Source of the DNA: Gnetum montanum
Taxonomy: Eukaryota > Streptophyta > Gnetopsida > Gnetales > Gnetaceae
NCBI GenBank assembly: GCA_015680685.1
Contig: MNCI01034797.1
Span: 258,998 to 322,997 of the forward strand
Direction of reading: 5' to 3'
Length of the DNA: 64,000 nucleotides
The notes under the pieces are model-generated. The model saw nothing but the letters and a program-made list of their open reading frames with translations. It did no database searches and was not told the origin of the DNA. How positions within the stretch are numbered: the stretch's first letter is position 1; each line of letters begins with the position of its first letter. The translations under genes and the position numbers were made by a program. Of this stretch, positions 1 through 11,602 are shown one piece after another.

Positions 1-596
1 GATCTTTCTTTGAGCATTGTGTACTTGAGCACACCTTGTGCATGGCAATAAAGGTGAACTTTGTGATAAACCTTGAGCACTTAGAATAGATTAATTAATG
101 TTAATTACTATTACTTAATGTTTTCCTTAGTTAATTAATGTTCTCTCTCTCACCCTACAACTCTCCTAAGTAAGCACACTCAGTACGATCACTTCGAGCA
201 TGTGTGTAACACTTGGTAACCCAGTAACGATTAATGTTTGGTAATCCCAGTAGTGTTGCACTAGTTTAGGATGTGTACGACAAGTGAGAATGGATGCTGG
301 TGTTAGGGCTAGTTAAAGCATAGTTGAGTAGTTAAATCAAAATTAGTTACTTAGTTATCTCTCTCCTCCCTTTGTAGCACTAGGACATAAAAACATAAAA
401 ACTATAAAAATCATGTACCTCAAGTTTACTTAACCATACAATTTTGCCATACAAGTAAGCTTGGGAAGAAAACGATTGATCAACCCATCCTTGTTCCATA
501 AAGGTGCATAAGCAATTAGTCCTTGGAATTCGACCAGATCGTGCGTGGACACTCGTATTCGTATGGTTGAGTGTAGGGATACCTCATAGCTCATCA
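1..596 (+). mobile_element. Athila-type LTR, right part, cut by window start
   Basis: This is the reverse complement of the LTRs found at 33.8, 39.9, 49.3 and 58.0 kb. It shares the block around 560-596, where the complement of the 'tgatgagtgg..aggtacccctacactcaacc' end is legible, and the 'ttggtaacc/gtaatcccag' block around 210-250. It ends in CTCATCA at 596. No tRNA-Asp-like primer site follows, so this is either the outer edge of a 3' LTR or a solo LTR. Its age and 5' end cannot be judged. Confidence 0.6.
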
Positions 597-3213
597 TGTC
601 CCAACGAGTTCTTTTGGCTATGTTGCATCTAACTCTCCAAGGACTTTGCAAATATTTGAAACATAATATTAAGTACAAAATATTTTACTGATGCTTGATA
701 ATCAAGATTACCTTTCTAAAGTTGCTTAAGGTACATGATGTACACATCAATGACATCATCATCAAGCCATTGTTTCTACCCAAGTTGGTGTATAAACTTG
801 AAAGACATTCTTATGGCAATGAATGGGGGAAACAATGACATAACAAACACTTCATTGTCTAATCTTTTCGTGATAAGAAAATGCATCACTCTAACAATTG
901 TTGCACATGATTGACCAATTGAGGTGATGAAGTTAGTAGGCTTCACTGTCTAAACTATACCAAAAGGTAGATCGATGGGGCTATTGAAGTCTACATTACC
1001 TACATGTGAACATTCATAAGATGGACGTAAACATACATAAAGAAGTGATCTAAACAAGTCTATGTACATGTTTCTTCATTTGGATTATCTTGTTCAGATA
1101 CTTCTTTGATGACTCCTTCAACTGAATCAAATAATCTCATGGCAGCTTTTGTTGCTAGCATATCAATCAATTTTTTTCAACACATGCATAATACAAAGAC
1201 CATTAGAATTTATAAAAGATATGAACAATATATTAAAATTGCAAGGTTTTGTAACATGACACAAACCTCTAATAGTATTGACCCCCTCAACATGAATGTC
1301 TCTACTATCAGAAATGTTGATTGCATCATTTATTAATGACATAATTTCTTTATTCAGTGTGAATATTTGCTTCCCTGTTTCTTCAATCTCAACAAGCAAC
1401 TTCTAGTTAAAATTGTTTAGTTTAGTTGCATAACTCTCAAAGTTGGCCTTCAATTGCATATTTTCTTTCATCAGATGTGACCTGTCTGATTTCAACTCCT
1501 CTAGAGCACTCAAAACTATTGAATTTCTTTAAGAATAACTATTTAATGTCTCTAGCACATGTTCCAACTTATCCTCAATGGATTGGTAAGAACAGTTTTT
1601 ATGTTGGCAACTATCATGGCAACTTGGATTTTAGGCTTTTTTAGAAAATAGGAGGTCTCACCCTTGTTGGACGCTAATGTACGCTTCAATATACTTGTAG
1701 GATCTAGGAGGACTATTCCATTTAGTTGGGCAGCCATACAATGAATATTTTTTTAGCAATATTTTTGTCACTATAATGGGAAAGCCAAAGGACTCTTTCA
1801 TATCATGTAGCTACCATAACCTTGCCTACCTCTTCATCTCAGACATGATAGTCATCATATCAAATGGAACACTTTCATTGTTTTCCAATGTCCACATCAG
1901 TAAAATTGCATTATTGGAAATCTTCGCTTTCGTTGCTTTCACTGGAAATAAAGATCACTGCATAAATTTGGAAAGCAACAATAGCTCTAGATAATCAGAG
2001 GGATTATCATCTTTCATCTCAAAATTCTTGGGCATACTGGATTAGGTAAATCATAGTTTTTTTCCACCTTCAATCCTTGATGGTTGCCTCTTTACCACAC
2101 GGAACTTGTATAACATTTGCAATGTCATGAACATTGAAGGTGAAATTTTGTCCTTGCACAGTAGCCTGTAGAGTACTTCTCGCAATAGACACACTCTCAG
2201 ACAACCATAAACAATATTTTTGTCATAACTTCTATCCATTGTCATCCATTGATAAATTTCCATTTTCATAAATTTTTGGAAAAAAATAGACATTTTTGGC
2301 AAGTTTATTATTGTTTATAGATTATGTTCACAAACAATGCCAATAGCTGCAATTCATGCAAATAAATAAAATGTTACCATAACATTAAGCAAAATACTTG
2401 AATTAAGACATCTATACTATCAATTCTAAGATTCATTCATATAAAGCACAACAAGTACTCATGTAAAAGATCCCTTTTGCTAGTCTCCATCATTCTAACA
2501 AGCTCCATGTTCAAACATAACTTCAACAATATCCCCCAATGACAAAGATGATGTAATTAGAATAACTTTCTTTAATAATTCTGCAATGAAATTAATATAA
2601 TCAGAGAATGTTTTTAGCTTTGACAACATTTACTAAGACATCATAATCAATTAAACATCAAGAAATAATAACAAAAATGATATTTACGAGAAATTATGTA
2701 ACCAAATAACATTTAATAAATTGTGAGGCCATGTGTGTTGCATGTCCTTGTAGATCACTTTTCCAATATGTTGCAAGAACAAGCGAGGCACATGTATTCG
2801 CAGAACACATTTCCAGTCTTCTACGAGAACATGCAATTTGCATGGTCTCGTAGGTCACTATTCTAGTTTTTTGCAAGGCCATGTGAGTCGCATTTCCATC
2901 ACGCATCAGAAGTTTAGCACATTGAGAAGCTACGTGCCATAACTCATCCCTTGTGCGAGTCACAGTAGCTCGCACTCAAACTCAAAACAAACTAAAATAT
3001 TGAATTTTAGATAGTAATGCTAGCACATTTGGACATACAACACAACGAATTTAAGACACACTAGGAACTACAACGAATTGTGATGCAAAATGGCAAATAC
3101 CAACGGCAAAAATTTCGTATGTTCAAAATGAGGAAAAACACTGAAATTCAAATGAGGCAAAAGTTACATTTGTTCAAAAGAAATTCAAAATCGATATAGT
3201 AACTTACAAAAGC
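597..3213. other. AT-rich stretch without a supported gene
   Basis: Nothing intact is visible. Short minus-strand frames between about 1160 and 2300 read like decayed, lysine- and glutamate-rich coiled-coil sequence (for example the motif GKQIFTLNKEI near 1350). They may be remnants of a retroelement accessory region like the one at 59-62 kb, but this is a weak resemblance only. Confidence 0.3.
2723..2900. repeat. Diverged ~50-bp tandem repeat
   Basis: About three and a half degenerate copies follow one another. Each pairs a 'gaggc/catg' start with 'tcgtaggtcac' and 'ttgcaag' segments. No function is suggested. Confidence 0.35.
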
Positions 3214-3739
3214 GTGCAAGGATTGGATTTGGGCCCAGGCCCAGGAGGTGGATTGCTTTGGAGGCTGAAGAAGACTCTGGGCCCCTGCTATCAGCAATGG
3301 CTCAGCGGAAAGAGGCAAACAGCAGCCAACGAGTGTTTACGTGCGCCGCAGCTGCTCCAGAAGGCCAGATGGGTGTTGACGCCGGGCCCTGCTGCAATGT
3401 GGGTATTGTTTTTTTTCTCAACGTTTGAGCATGGGGTTTTTGCATCATATCAGTGGGCATCGCGTTTTGGATGCGCATCAGGATACACAGGGGCGGATGG
3501 CCATGCCATGAGGGACTGACGCTCATGCATCATATCGTTTATGGTTGAGACATACATTGGTTTTTTAAAGCCTAAGCAGAACAGACGTAACTTTTGCCGC
3601 CTGGCCCGTGCGATTATAGCTTCAAGCCGGAAATTTTCTGTAGCAACGCGAACTGTCAGAATTTCAAGGATACGAGTTACTGAAATTTTGATTGATATTC
3701 AACTGTCGGAGGTTTAATTTCACAGATCGGAAGACAAAA
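3214..3739 (+). promoter_or_regulatory. GC-richer promoter/5'UTR region of the VPS60-like gene, with site II motifs
   Basis: Base composition shifts to GC-rich just upstream of the VPS60-like start codon. Site II-type motifs (TGGGCC/GGCCCA), typical of plant housekeeping promoters bound by TCP factors, occur at 3230-3235, 3238-3243 and 3278-3283. No TATA box is evident. The long ORF readable here (3214-3519) shows no family resemblance and is not called as coding. Confidence 0.4.
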
Positions 3740-3811
3740 ATGAGGAGAGTTTTTTGGAGCCAAGAAAAACACGGAGCCTCCTCCATCTATTCAAGATGCC
3801 ACAGACGGGAA
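3740..3811 (+). pseudogene. VPS60: VPS60/CHMP5-like ESCRT-III gene, exon 1 (frameshifted)
   Basis: The exon encodes the N-terminus of the plant VPS60 (CHMP5) ESCRT-III subunit, which acts at endosomes in multivesicular-body formation and VPS4 recruitment. After ATG-AGG-AGA-GTT-TTT the expected frame continues as GAKKNTEPPPSIQDA, the hallmark start of plant VPS60. Here a run of six T instead of five at about 3749-3755 shifts that frame by one base. Without the extra T the exon has 71 bases and ends in phase 2 at 'gggaa', before the weak GT donor at 3812. That phase matches exon 2. An isoleucine and an arginine codon near the junction appear lost. The single T could be a sequencing error, but the damage in exon 2 makes a pseudogene more likely. 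Confidence 0.72.
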
Positions 3812-6800
3812 GTTTTGGCACAATTTTACTTTCCGGTATTTTGTTTTCCATTTATGCGTTTTCAGGGGATGTTATTTAGTTTTATTACCTGCAATTCAGG
3901 ATTACGGGGGGTTTTTTTTTATAATTGTTACTCCGCAGTAGAATGCTGAAAATTTTGGAAAAACAAGCAGATTTTCGTGGCTTTCAGGACATTGTTTTCT
4001 TGAAAGATATTCTGGTGTTAATATCATCTTCTAAGCTCTATGACATTCTAGTTTGCCTAAAAATTTGTTATTACCTGAATGCTACGGCTTAGAAATTGAA
4101 GTACTTGATAACCCAAAATTTATGCGTTCCAGTACCAAAAGTACTCCTAATTACAAGTGGAGGACAACCGAGGAAGATGCCATGCAAATACTGTTGGTCA
4201 TGATTACGGAGCTGATTGATATCTTACCGTTTGAATGCTCAGAATTAACGTTGTTAGTCTTAGGGCTGATAACGTTTCATATACACTAGCTGCTTCGTTG
4301 CTTTTTTTTTAATCCATAAATTTTGTCTTGTAATTTCAACGGCTTTCAAATTTCTCAGTTGCTACACTATCGAATTAATTATGTTGTCTGAATTTTTAAT
4401 GTGTATAAAAAGGAAATTTTTGGGTACTTTACAAAGTAGGGCTTCCTAGTTGGAAACATTTAGATGTAAAGGGAAAAATCGGATTTCATTCCTTTGATTT
4501 TGCATTGGCATGGAAGAATTAACCTTTTATTTGTGCGAATGGACAGTCACTGATTTGCCAGAGCTAAGACTCTTGCATACCTCAGGGGGCAATATGCATT
4601 CTCTCAAGCTAGCTTATAGAAATTTGTTCAAGGTTGCACCTGCATCATGGGATTTGCTTGGAAATCGACTACATACATGTGATTAAAATTTAATCTAGCA
4701 TTTTAAGCAATAAGCATGCATGTTCTTTTTGGCAGCAGCATTCTTGTATTTTACAGTTTTTCATTGTTTTGGGTTGTTTCACTCCCATTAAATATGTTTG
4801 GTATTTTGTCCTCATTGGTATGTATTTCAATATGTTTGTGCTCATGATTCAGCGATTTAGAATGGGTCATATCTGCATTTCTGGACTTTTGAAACTAATG
4901 AGGAGAATGTAAGATGGAGTTTCATTAATTCAGCCTTACTAATTTTGGATTTTAGTTGAAGATTGTTTACTTTAATTTACCCATCAGTTAAAAATTGTCT
5001 ATTTTGATCCACTTGGTTATGTATTTTATTGAACAAAACTTGCATTGAGTATTATTTATTTTCATGGGTAAACATGAGAAAATTTTTTTAAACAGAGTAT
5101 TTGTGTTCAAATTCTTGGATGTCAATCTACAACCTTACTTGAACAGAATATATTGCTGTTATCCAGATTATAATTTAAATTTCTCTTAACTTTCTATCAG
5201 ACTCTCTAATCAACTCATGATCTGACTAGCAGTTATTTGTAGAAAAATTCATTATCATCCTAGGCTTGTCTCAACAAAATGGAGTTGGCTATTTATAGAA
5301 AAATTATGTTGTCCAATTTATTGTTTTTGTCTTGTCCAGAATAATTGGTCAGTCTTCTCCAGACAATGAGCTTTTCCTTGATGCTTTTCTTCATGCTTTT
5401 TTACTTATTTGGATCTCTTTTCTTGTACCTAATTATTTGGCTTTCATGTTTGTCATTTAGTATGAGAATACTTGTTGCGCCTTATAGCTTCTTCCTTGGA
5501 AAAGGAATAGTGTGGCTTCACTCAAGTATCATCTATGCACCGGGGATTCACAAATCTGACAAAAATTTCACAAACAGTTCATGACGGGTACGGGTTCGCA
5601 TACAAAAGTGTAGTAAATTTGCAATGGACACTTTTTTCACACAAATATTTTTATTTTGTGACAAAGATATTAAGTAATAGAAAAATCTTGTACCTTGCAA
5701 ACACAAATCCCTTACATTGTTACAGAAAATGCAAATGCAAAAATACATTTAGTCTAAGATTTATAAAAATTTGTGGCAGTTGCCATCTCTCTTTTAATAA
5801 ATATATTATAACTTTTTTCATTCACGTCCCTAGTTGTGAACCTGTACCCATATTTTTTGGTGTTACACGAATCTCAACACATTCAGAATCATGAATTCTT
5901 GATTCCATTCTTCCACGTATCAGATTCTTCTGATGCATAGAGTATCATGTTCAAGACCATCATTACTTTTGTAGCCAATGGATGCTGAAGAAATAGGGAT
6001 GTTATTAAGACTGATGTATTATTGTTTGCCTATACTTTTGATGCTCTTGAATCAAAATTGCTGCATGATCGATTTGTCCATCTTGTTATGAAATTTATGA
6101 ATGCATTATGGAAGTAGTGAACAGTTATTTTAAATATGGAAAAAACAAATTTGATGTCCAATCATGCAATTAATGAGTCAAACCTTGATCCACCTTCTCA
6201 CTTAGAAATTTCAAAGTGATCAAATGTAATACACAGGAATTCATAAGCAATGCTGCAATTCTATGATATAGTATAAGTTTTAAATTAAAATTTACAATAC
6301 CTCTTGCTGAATTTTCTGTAGAATTAGAGGGAGTGGGATCATGTAACTTGTAATAGCGCTGAAGTGCTTTTAGAATGGACAGGCTTTAAGATCTTGTACC
6401 TTTACTGTTGCTTGAGCCTTCTGTGGTGTTGGTGCTTTTGGGGTTTTGTTGTGGGCTTCTTCCTCCTCTATGATATGTGTAGGATGTCCGGATTCTTTGA
6501 TGGATAATTTCTACTTGGAGCTTGATAATGTAGCTATTTATATGCTAGGTGTTTTTTTATGAAATTCATGTTCTGCCTTCTTTTGGGCCTGTTGTTACAG
6601 TTGCAAGTCAAGCTTCTTTTTTTAATTTCCAGTATCTGGTCCTTATAAAATCAATCAATGTCCTTAGTTCATTGATGTTTTTGGTAAATGTTTCAGATGT
6701 TTTTTGGAACATCAGGTACTTGTCTCATAATTGAATAAATTTTTTGTATAGTTTGGGCAGATTCTTCTCATATAACTTTAAAGGTTTTTCTCTCTATCAT

Positions 6801-8791
6801 GTTTTCGTTTGAATAGAAAATTTGTTGCTGGGAGTATCTAATTCCTCGTAAGCATGGTAACATATTTATTCTGGTTGGTCTCACATTGATAGCTGGCCCA
6901 AAAACCATCATCATATTAGCAGCCTACCTTAGTGAGTCACCCATAATTCATGTGATAGGGACAATGATGATGCTTGTTCAGTAAACCCAAGGACTGTGTC
7001 ATGATTGTTGGGTTGCCGTAGGAAGTTGTGTTTGGTGTGAAGCTTAAATGCCATGATATTTTACAATTACCTATAAAATCTACCCTAATCTAATCCAATA
7101 GTCATTGTAATTTTAATTGTAATTCTTAATTCCAAGCCAAGAAAAGTTAATTTGGTTCCCAGCAATTTTTAATGTTTCTTTTTCTAGAATTCTGTCTAGA
7201 TATTCAGTCTAACAGCTTGTCATTTATTGTTGCAACTCCAAGTATTTTATTATCAATAAAAAATATTTTTTCTTTTTACTTTTTATTCATCTTCTCTCTC
7301 TGCTGGTGTATCTAATACATTATCTCGTTAAAATTTGAAACCTATTCTTTGCATGTCATGACTCCAAGTGAATGATCATGTAATAACATTTATTGCCCTA
7401 CTTGTTATTATGAATGCTGTTGGTCCATACTTAGAAAGTTGTCCAAGTGATTTGACTGGACAATAATTTTTCTACGGTTGCTTCCCTAAAACCAACTTGA
7501 ACATATATTATTGTCATTTGGGCATCTGCTATAAGCAAGTTTTTTGAACTTAGACGATAATGGTTGGTTGTTCTGTAACTCCAAAGGATGCTTTTGATAT
7601 AAACACAATGTCAGAACTATGCTTATGCATTTAAATGTGATTACCTTACTCTCTTTCCTACCTGGTTTTTAATTGAACAGTGAAATTTGTCTATGTAATT
7701 CAGATGGACCCTGGTTGTGTTAAATTACAGTGAATTAAGATTTGAACATCTGGTAGCTGTCAGTACCTACCTGTTGTTAGTAGCGATAATAGTGATATCT
7801 CTATGTGAATATGATATTTACTGTTAATAGCAATATCTCTATGTGAATGTGATATTTTCTTTATTGAAAGAGTGTCAGTTCAGGAATCTGATTTTTGATT
7901 GACTTCAAGAGATGTTGAGTAGAGTAAAAATATACATTATAGTTTCTTTGAAGCATTGTAGTTTGCTTTTATTTACTGTTATGTATTAACATGGGTTTGA
8001 GCTATCCCTCTATGAATGTATACCCACTATAACCTTGTAGGTACTTTTGTTTGTGCAAGTTTAGCATCGATGGTTCCATCAATACAAGGTAGAATAAAGT
8101 AAAATCTTCCTTGCATAAGTTGTTACCACTGTATCTCTTGTAAAGTTGCTTTATGAATGTTGATAATGTAAGGTATAAAAAATATGGTCAGAGAGAAATC
8201 TAAAAAATTCTCGAGGGGTGTGGAAATCCTAATGAGAGAAGCTTCTAGAGAGTTGAGAGGTTACAAAAGGAAGGCTTGTGTGATACCTGTGATACAAGGA
8301 AGATAGCCTGTGCTTTTTCTCCTTTTTTAATACAAGAGCATTGCACTCTTTTCTTGTGGTTTCTCTCAGAGAATATTTAGGGGTGTTCAATGCAAATCTC
8401 TTTGTATTGCTTTTCATTTTATTTTTCTTTACGCATTTGCTCAATTTGCAGCAATACTTTTCTACAATATAAGCGTAATTCTGTGCAAAATGCATGCCAA
8501 GATCCTATTACATGCAAATTGTGTACCAGTATACCATATATGTGAGTTGACCATGCAACTTATTCCATGCAATGCAATATGGATTTACCACTATTGGTTG
8601 TTGGCTATAGATATTCATACCTCGATCAATATGCACAGTAACTTTTACAGATGAAGGATGTCGTAATGGATTTTTTACCATATGCTCTGCATTTATTAAA
8701 TGTATGCACAGCATAGATAGATATGGACATATGAAATGCTGAAGTATGAATTGTTTACTTAATGGTGTTTCCTTTGCTTTGTTACATATAG
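3812..8791 (+). other. Intron 1 of the VPS60-like gene (~5.0 kb)
   Basis: AT-rich noncoding DNA lies between exon 1 and the acceptor 'gttacatatag' at 8781-8791. It has T-rich tracts but no convincing coding region. A copy of a dispersed plant repeat lies near 5249-5290 (see 9412-9460). A ~43-bp near-tandem duplication ('gatatctctatgtgaat') lies at about 7780-7855. An LTR-like stretch was considered at 7006-7319 and not accepted. Confidence 0.5.
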
Positions 8792-8935
8792 CAAAGGTGA
8801 GACAGTGGATGAAAAAATAAAGGAGCTTGATACTGAACTTGCTAGATATAGAGAACAAATAAAGAGGACTAGACTGGGTCTTGCTCAAGAGGCTATCAAA
8901 GCCTGTGCCATGAGGATACTCAAGAAAAAGTGAAT
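8792..8935 (+). pseudogene. VPS60: VPS60/CHMP5-like gene, exon 2 (contains a stop codon)
   Basis: The exon begins in phase after the AG at 8790-8791. It reads KGETVDEKIKELDTEL, then ARYREQIKRTR, then AQEAIKACAMRILKKK, a clear match to the first helix of the VPS60/CHMP5 Snf7-type fold. It ends at 'aat' before the donor GTAAGT at 8936. Family members have proline where this copy has leucine twice (RTRLGL instead of RTRPGP), arginine where it has cysteine, and arginine where it has TGA at 8931-8933. All four changes fit C-to-T transitions, two of them at CpG. The exon is therefore broken, although its splice phases (2 at both ends) are intact. Confidence 0.8.
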
Positions 8936-9411
8936 GTAAGTTAAGAACTACTAATTATTGATTCAATTCTTTAAGGTTAAAGACATTGGATGACATGATT
9001 ATAATGGTTCTCTATTCCTTCTATGTATTTTCACACAGTGATGTTTTATTCCAAGTTGCAAAGGTATAATATAAATGATGTTTTCCTATACACTTTTTCC
9101 TTATTATTTTGTGGGCAGAGTACTTTTTCCTTATTATTTTGTGGGTGGAGTACTTTTTCTTTTCATGAATTTAAAAAATTTAAAATTTCATGGTTAGATC
9201 ATGGGATGGGATGGTCACTCTGCTGATCCAGTTTGCATTGACTACCCCATTCCTTCTGTTGGTGACAGGGTCCTGGCCTTAATTGGCTGGGTCACAGCTC
9301 CAAGGCTATTACTTTGAAAAAAATTTCTTTTTGGTTGTTGTGATCTCTTAACAAGAGAAAGCAAGGAGGGTTTGAAACCATTTACAAGTTGGTGGTTCCA
9401 AAAATTTCAAT

Positions 9412-9460
9412 GTATTATTATCATCCTAGCCTTGTCCCAACAAAATGGGGTTGGCTACTT
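9412..9460 (+). repeat. Dispersed plant repeat with GGGGTTGGCTAC core
   Basis: 'attatcatcctagccttg..caacaaaatggggttggctac' recurs in diverged form at 5249-5290. This core is familiar from short dispersed repeats of many plant genomes, possibly SINE or LINE tails. I cannot assign the family. Confidence 0.35.
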
Positions 9461-9716
9461 GAGTTCTCCTTTGCCATTTGCCTCTATGAGGAGCTATATT
9501 CTTATTTATCTACAGTTTTTTTAATATCTACAATTGTTTTTTGCTATGTCTCTTTTAGTCTTTCTTGTGGTTGCTTTTTTGGAATTATGATGTGACTATT
9601 TTTTGATAGGCTTATTTTCTGAACTTTTTTTGACATGACCAAACCATCTTAGTTGTCATTACTGTAGCTTATCTGAAATAGAAGGTACTCCAAGCCTTCT
9701 AATGTTTGTATTATGC

Positions 9717-10592
9717 TGTTTATTGTTTCTTGTAATGTTTCGCATTCATCTAAGCATTCACATTTCTGCCATGCTTTTTTTATGTTCATGACTCTTTTAC
9801 AGTCCAACATTCAGTTTTAGAAATTTCAGGGTATGAATATGTTAAATTGAACAAAATCAACCTTAAGGTCATTACAGCATGACTAGGTTAGCTTTTTGAA
9901 AAACTTTTGTATCTCTAAAACCAATGTTTTTGAAGAAAATTAATGTTGAGGATTCTGAAATATTCTGATTTGCTACAGAATAAAATGTATTTCAAAAAGC
10001 ATTTTCAGTATTTTCTCACACGAGTTTTCTCAAAGCCATGATTTGCAGTATTTTGTCAATTTCAAGTTTGGTGAAGTATCTATCTAGGAAAAAAATCTGG
10101 AATATATCNAAACTACGATACTGAGTTACTTATAACTTGTCAAATCCATTTCCAAGTGTCAAATCCAGTTCCAAGTACCAATCAGATGAATGCTAAAATG
10201 GATTTATTCCAGATTTTTTTCCTAGATAGATACTTCACCAAACTTGAAATTGACAAAATACTGCAAATCATGGCTTTGAGAAAACTCGTGTGAGAAAATA
10301 CTGAAAATGCTTTTTGAAATACATTTTATTCTGTAGCAAATCAGAATATTTCAGAATCCTCAACATTAATTTTCTTCAAAAACATTGGTTTTAGAGATAC
10401 AAAAGTTTTTCAAAAAGCTAACCTAGTCATGCTGTAATGACCTTAAGGTTGATTTTGTTCAATTTAACATATTCATACCCTGAAATTTCTAAAACTGAAT
10501 GTTGGACTGTAAAAGAGTCATGAACATAAAAAAAGCATGGCAGAAATGTGAATGCTTAGATGAATGCGAAACATTACAAGAAACAATAAACA
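9717..10592. repeat. Near-perfect inverted repeat bounded by N bases (likely assembly fold-back)
   Basis: Arm 9717-10109 (393 bp) is essentially the reverse complement of 10201-10592 (392 bp), with only about one mismatch at the inner edge. The 91-base spacer starts with the N at 10110, and the right arm ends exactly before the N at 10593. The arms contain nothing recognisable. The same geometry occurs at 49830-51302, where it can be shown to be a misoriented contig. Confidence 0.85.
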
Positions 10593-11159
10593 NCTTTTCT
10601 GTGGATAATATGCTTCTTTGTAAAGTGTCATTTGTCAATGATTTATTGAGGACACTCAGGAAGTCTATGGTTTAAAACAGTTATATGGCAAATAATGATA
10701 ACTGTGTTATCAGATTTTTACATGAAGTAATCGATTTGTTTTATGCATTAACTTTCATGTCTTTCATAAATCTTAACTGAGTTTCGGATTGCCAATCTTT
10801 CAATCTATTTTGCATGAAAGTTGTTGGTACATAAATCAAGAAATCTTCTAATTGTTCTAAAAGAATTTAAAAAATTGTTTTACTAATCTTTTTTTTTTGT
10901 TTTATTCTTTAGAATGTTTGCAAAAGGTTGCTGATTTTATAGTTTTAAGCAGGATCCTTGTCATTTTGTTTGCTGGGAGGTTCTTTTTATTTACACTTTT
11001 GCAAGTGAAATTAGCTAGTTGGATGAAATATTTTTATTAGATGTTGTGCAAATATTCGATCCCGCAGCATTCAAATAACATTTTGACTTGAGATGCTTTT
11101 TCAAGTTTTCTGTCATGCTAGTCATTGGCTTTTGATTTTGAAGGGTTTCCCACCCATTT

Positions 11160-11328
11160 CATATTTTTGGCTGAGAGGCCAATTACCAGCCCCATCCAAG
11201 AGAGTCTTTCTTGGGCACAGTAAAATAATGTTATTGTCATGACGGTGATTTTGGCCAAGAGATCAATTATCAGCTCCATCCAAGAGAGTTTCTTAGTCAT
11301 AGTAAAATAATTTTATCATAACAGTGAG
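11160..11328 (+). repeat. ~84-bp tandem doublet
   Basis: Two diverged copies of a unit containing 'ccatccaagagag' and 'agtaaaataat' lie head to tail. They look like an ordinary intronic tandem duplication. Confidence 0.6.
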
Positions 11329-11513
11329 CACGAGCTTTACTAGTCACAATTTTTAAAGGTAGTTATTATTTTGGTTTTGATTTTTAGTTTGTGAAAATCA
11401 ATTCTCAATGTATCAATTTGAGATTTTATTAATTCGATGAAAATAAAACATTCTCAACCAAATAATAGATATATATCATAAATATATAGCCAAACTAGTT
11501 TAGTACATTTAAA

Positions 11514-11581
11514 CTGTTTAATTGCTGCTCTGGCTAACATTAGGTGTCTGTTTAATTGCTGCTCTGGCTAACATTAGGTAT
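11514..11581 (+). repeat. 34-bp tandem duplication that copies the exon-3 splice acceptor
   Basis: 11514-11547 and 11548-11581 are near-identical copies of 'ctgtttaattgctgctctgg' plus 'ctaacattaggt'. The branch-like 'gctaacat' and the acceptor AG are therefore present twice, 34 bases apart. Only the second copy opens exon 3 in the right phase. Confidence 0.8.
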
Positions 11582-11602
11582 GAAGGACAGAGGGATATGC
11601 TT
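11578..11602 (+). pseudogene. VPS60: VPS60/CHMP5-like gene, exon 3 fragment
   Basis: After the AG at 11576-11577, G joins the AT that ends exon 2 to restore Met. The frame continues Tyr-Glu-Gly-Gln-Arg-Asp-Met-Leu, exactly the MYEGQRDML motif that follows in plant VPS60. The next codon is TGA, and the expected YNQTFNL sequence is absent. The gene is therefore cut here, probably by inserted repeat DNA: the sequence that follows contains the repeated motif 'tttgagagta' at about 11602 and 11719. I could find no later VPS60 exons in the window. Confidence 0.75.

Larger units (their letters stand above)
8936..11577 (+). other. Intron 2 of the VPS60-like gene (~2.6 kb)
   Basis: The sequence between the GTAAGT donor at 8936 and the acceptor 'taacattag' at 11577 is noncoding. 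It holds a 32-bp tandem doublet at about 9086-9152, a dispersed repeat at 9412-9460, an assembly-related inverted repeat at 9717-10592 and a tandem doublet at 11160-11328. No gene is visible inside it. Confidence 0.5.

Noticed and set aside
7006-7319. Copia-type solo LTR (starts TGTTGGG, ends TAATACA)
   Set aside because: The flanking 5-mers do not match and no second copy is present in the window. The ends could be chance.
9717-10592. Large cruciform or miRNA-type hairpin (also 49830-51302)
   Set aside because: Both palindromes are bounded by N joins, share a 91-base spacer, and one is shown to be a flipped contig by colinearity with a paralogue.
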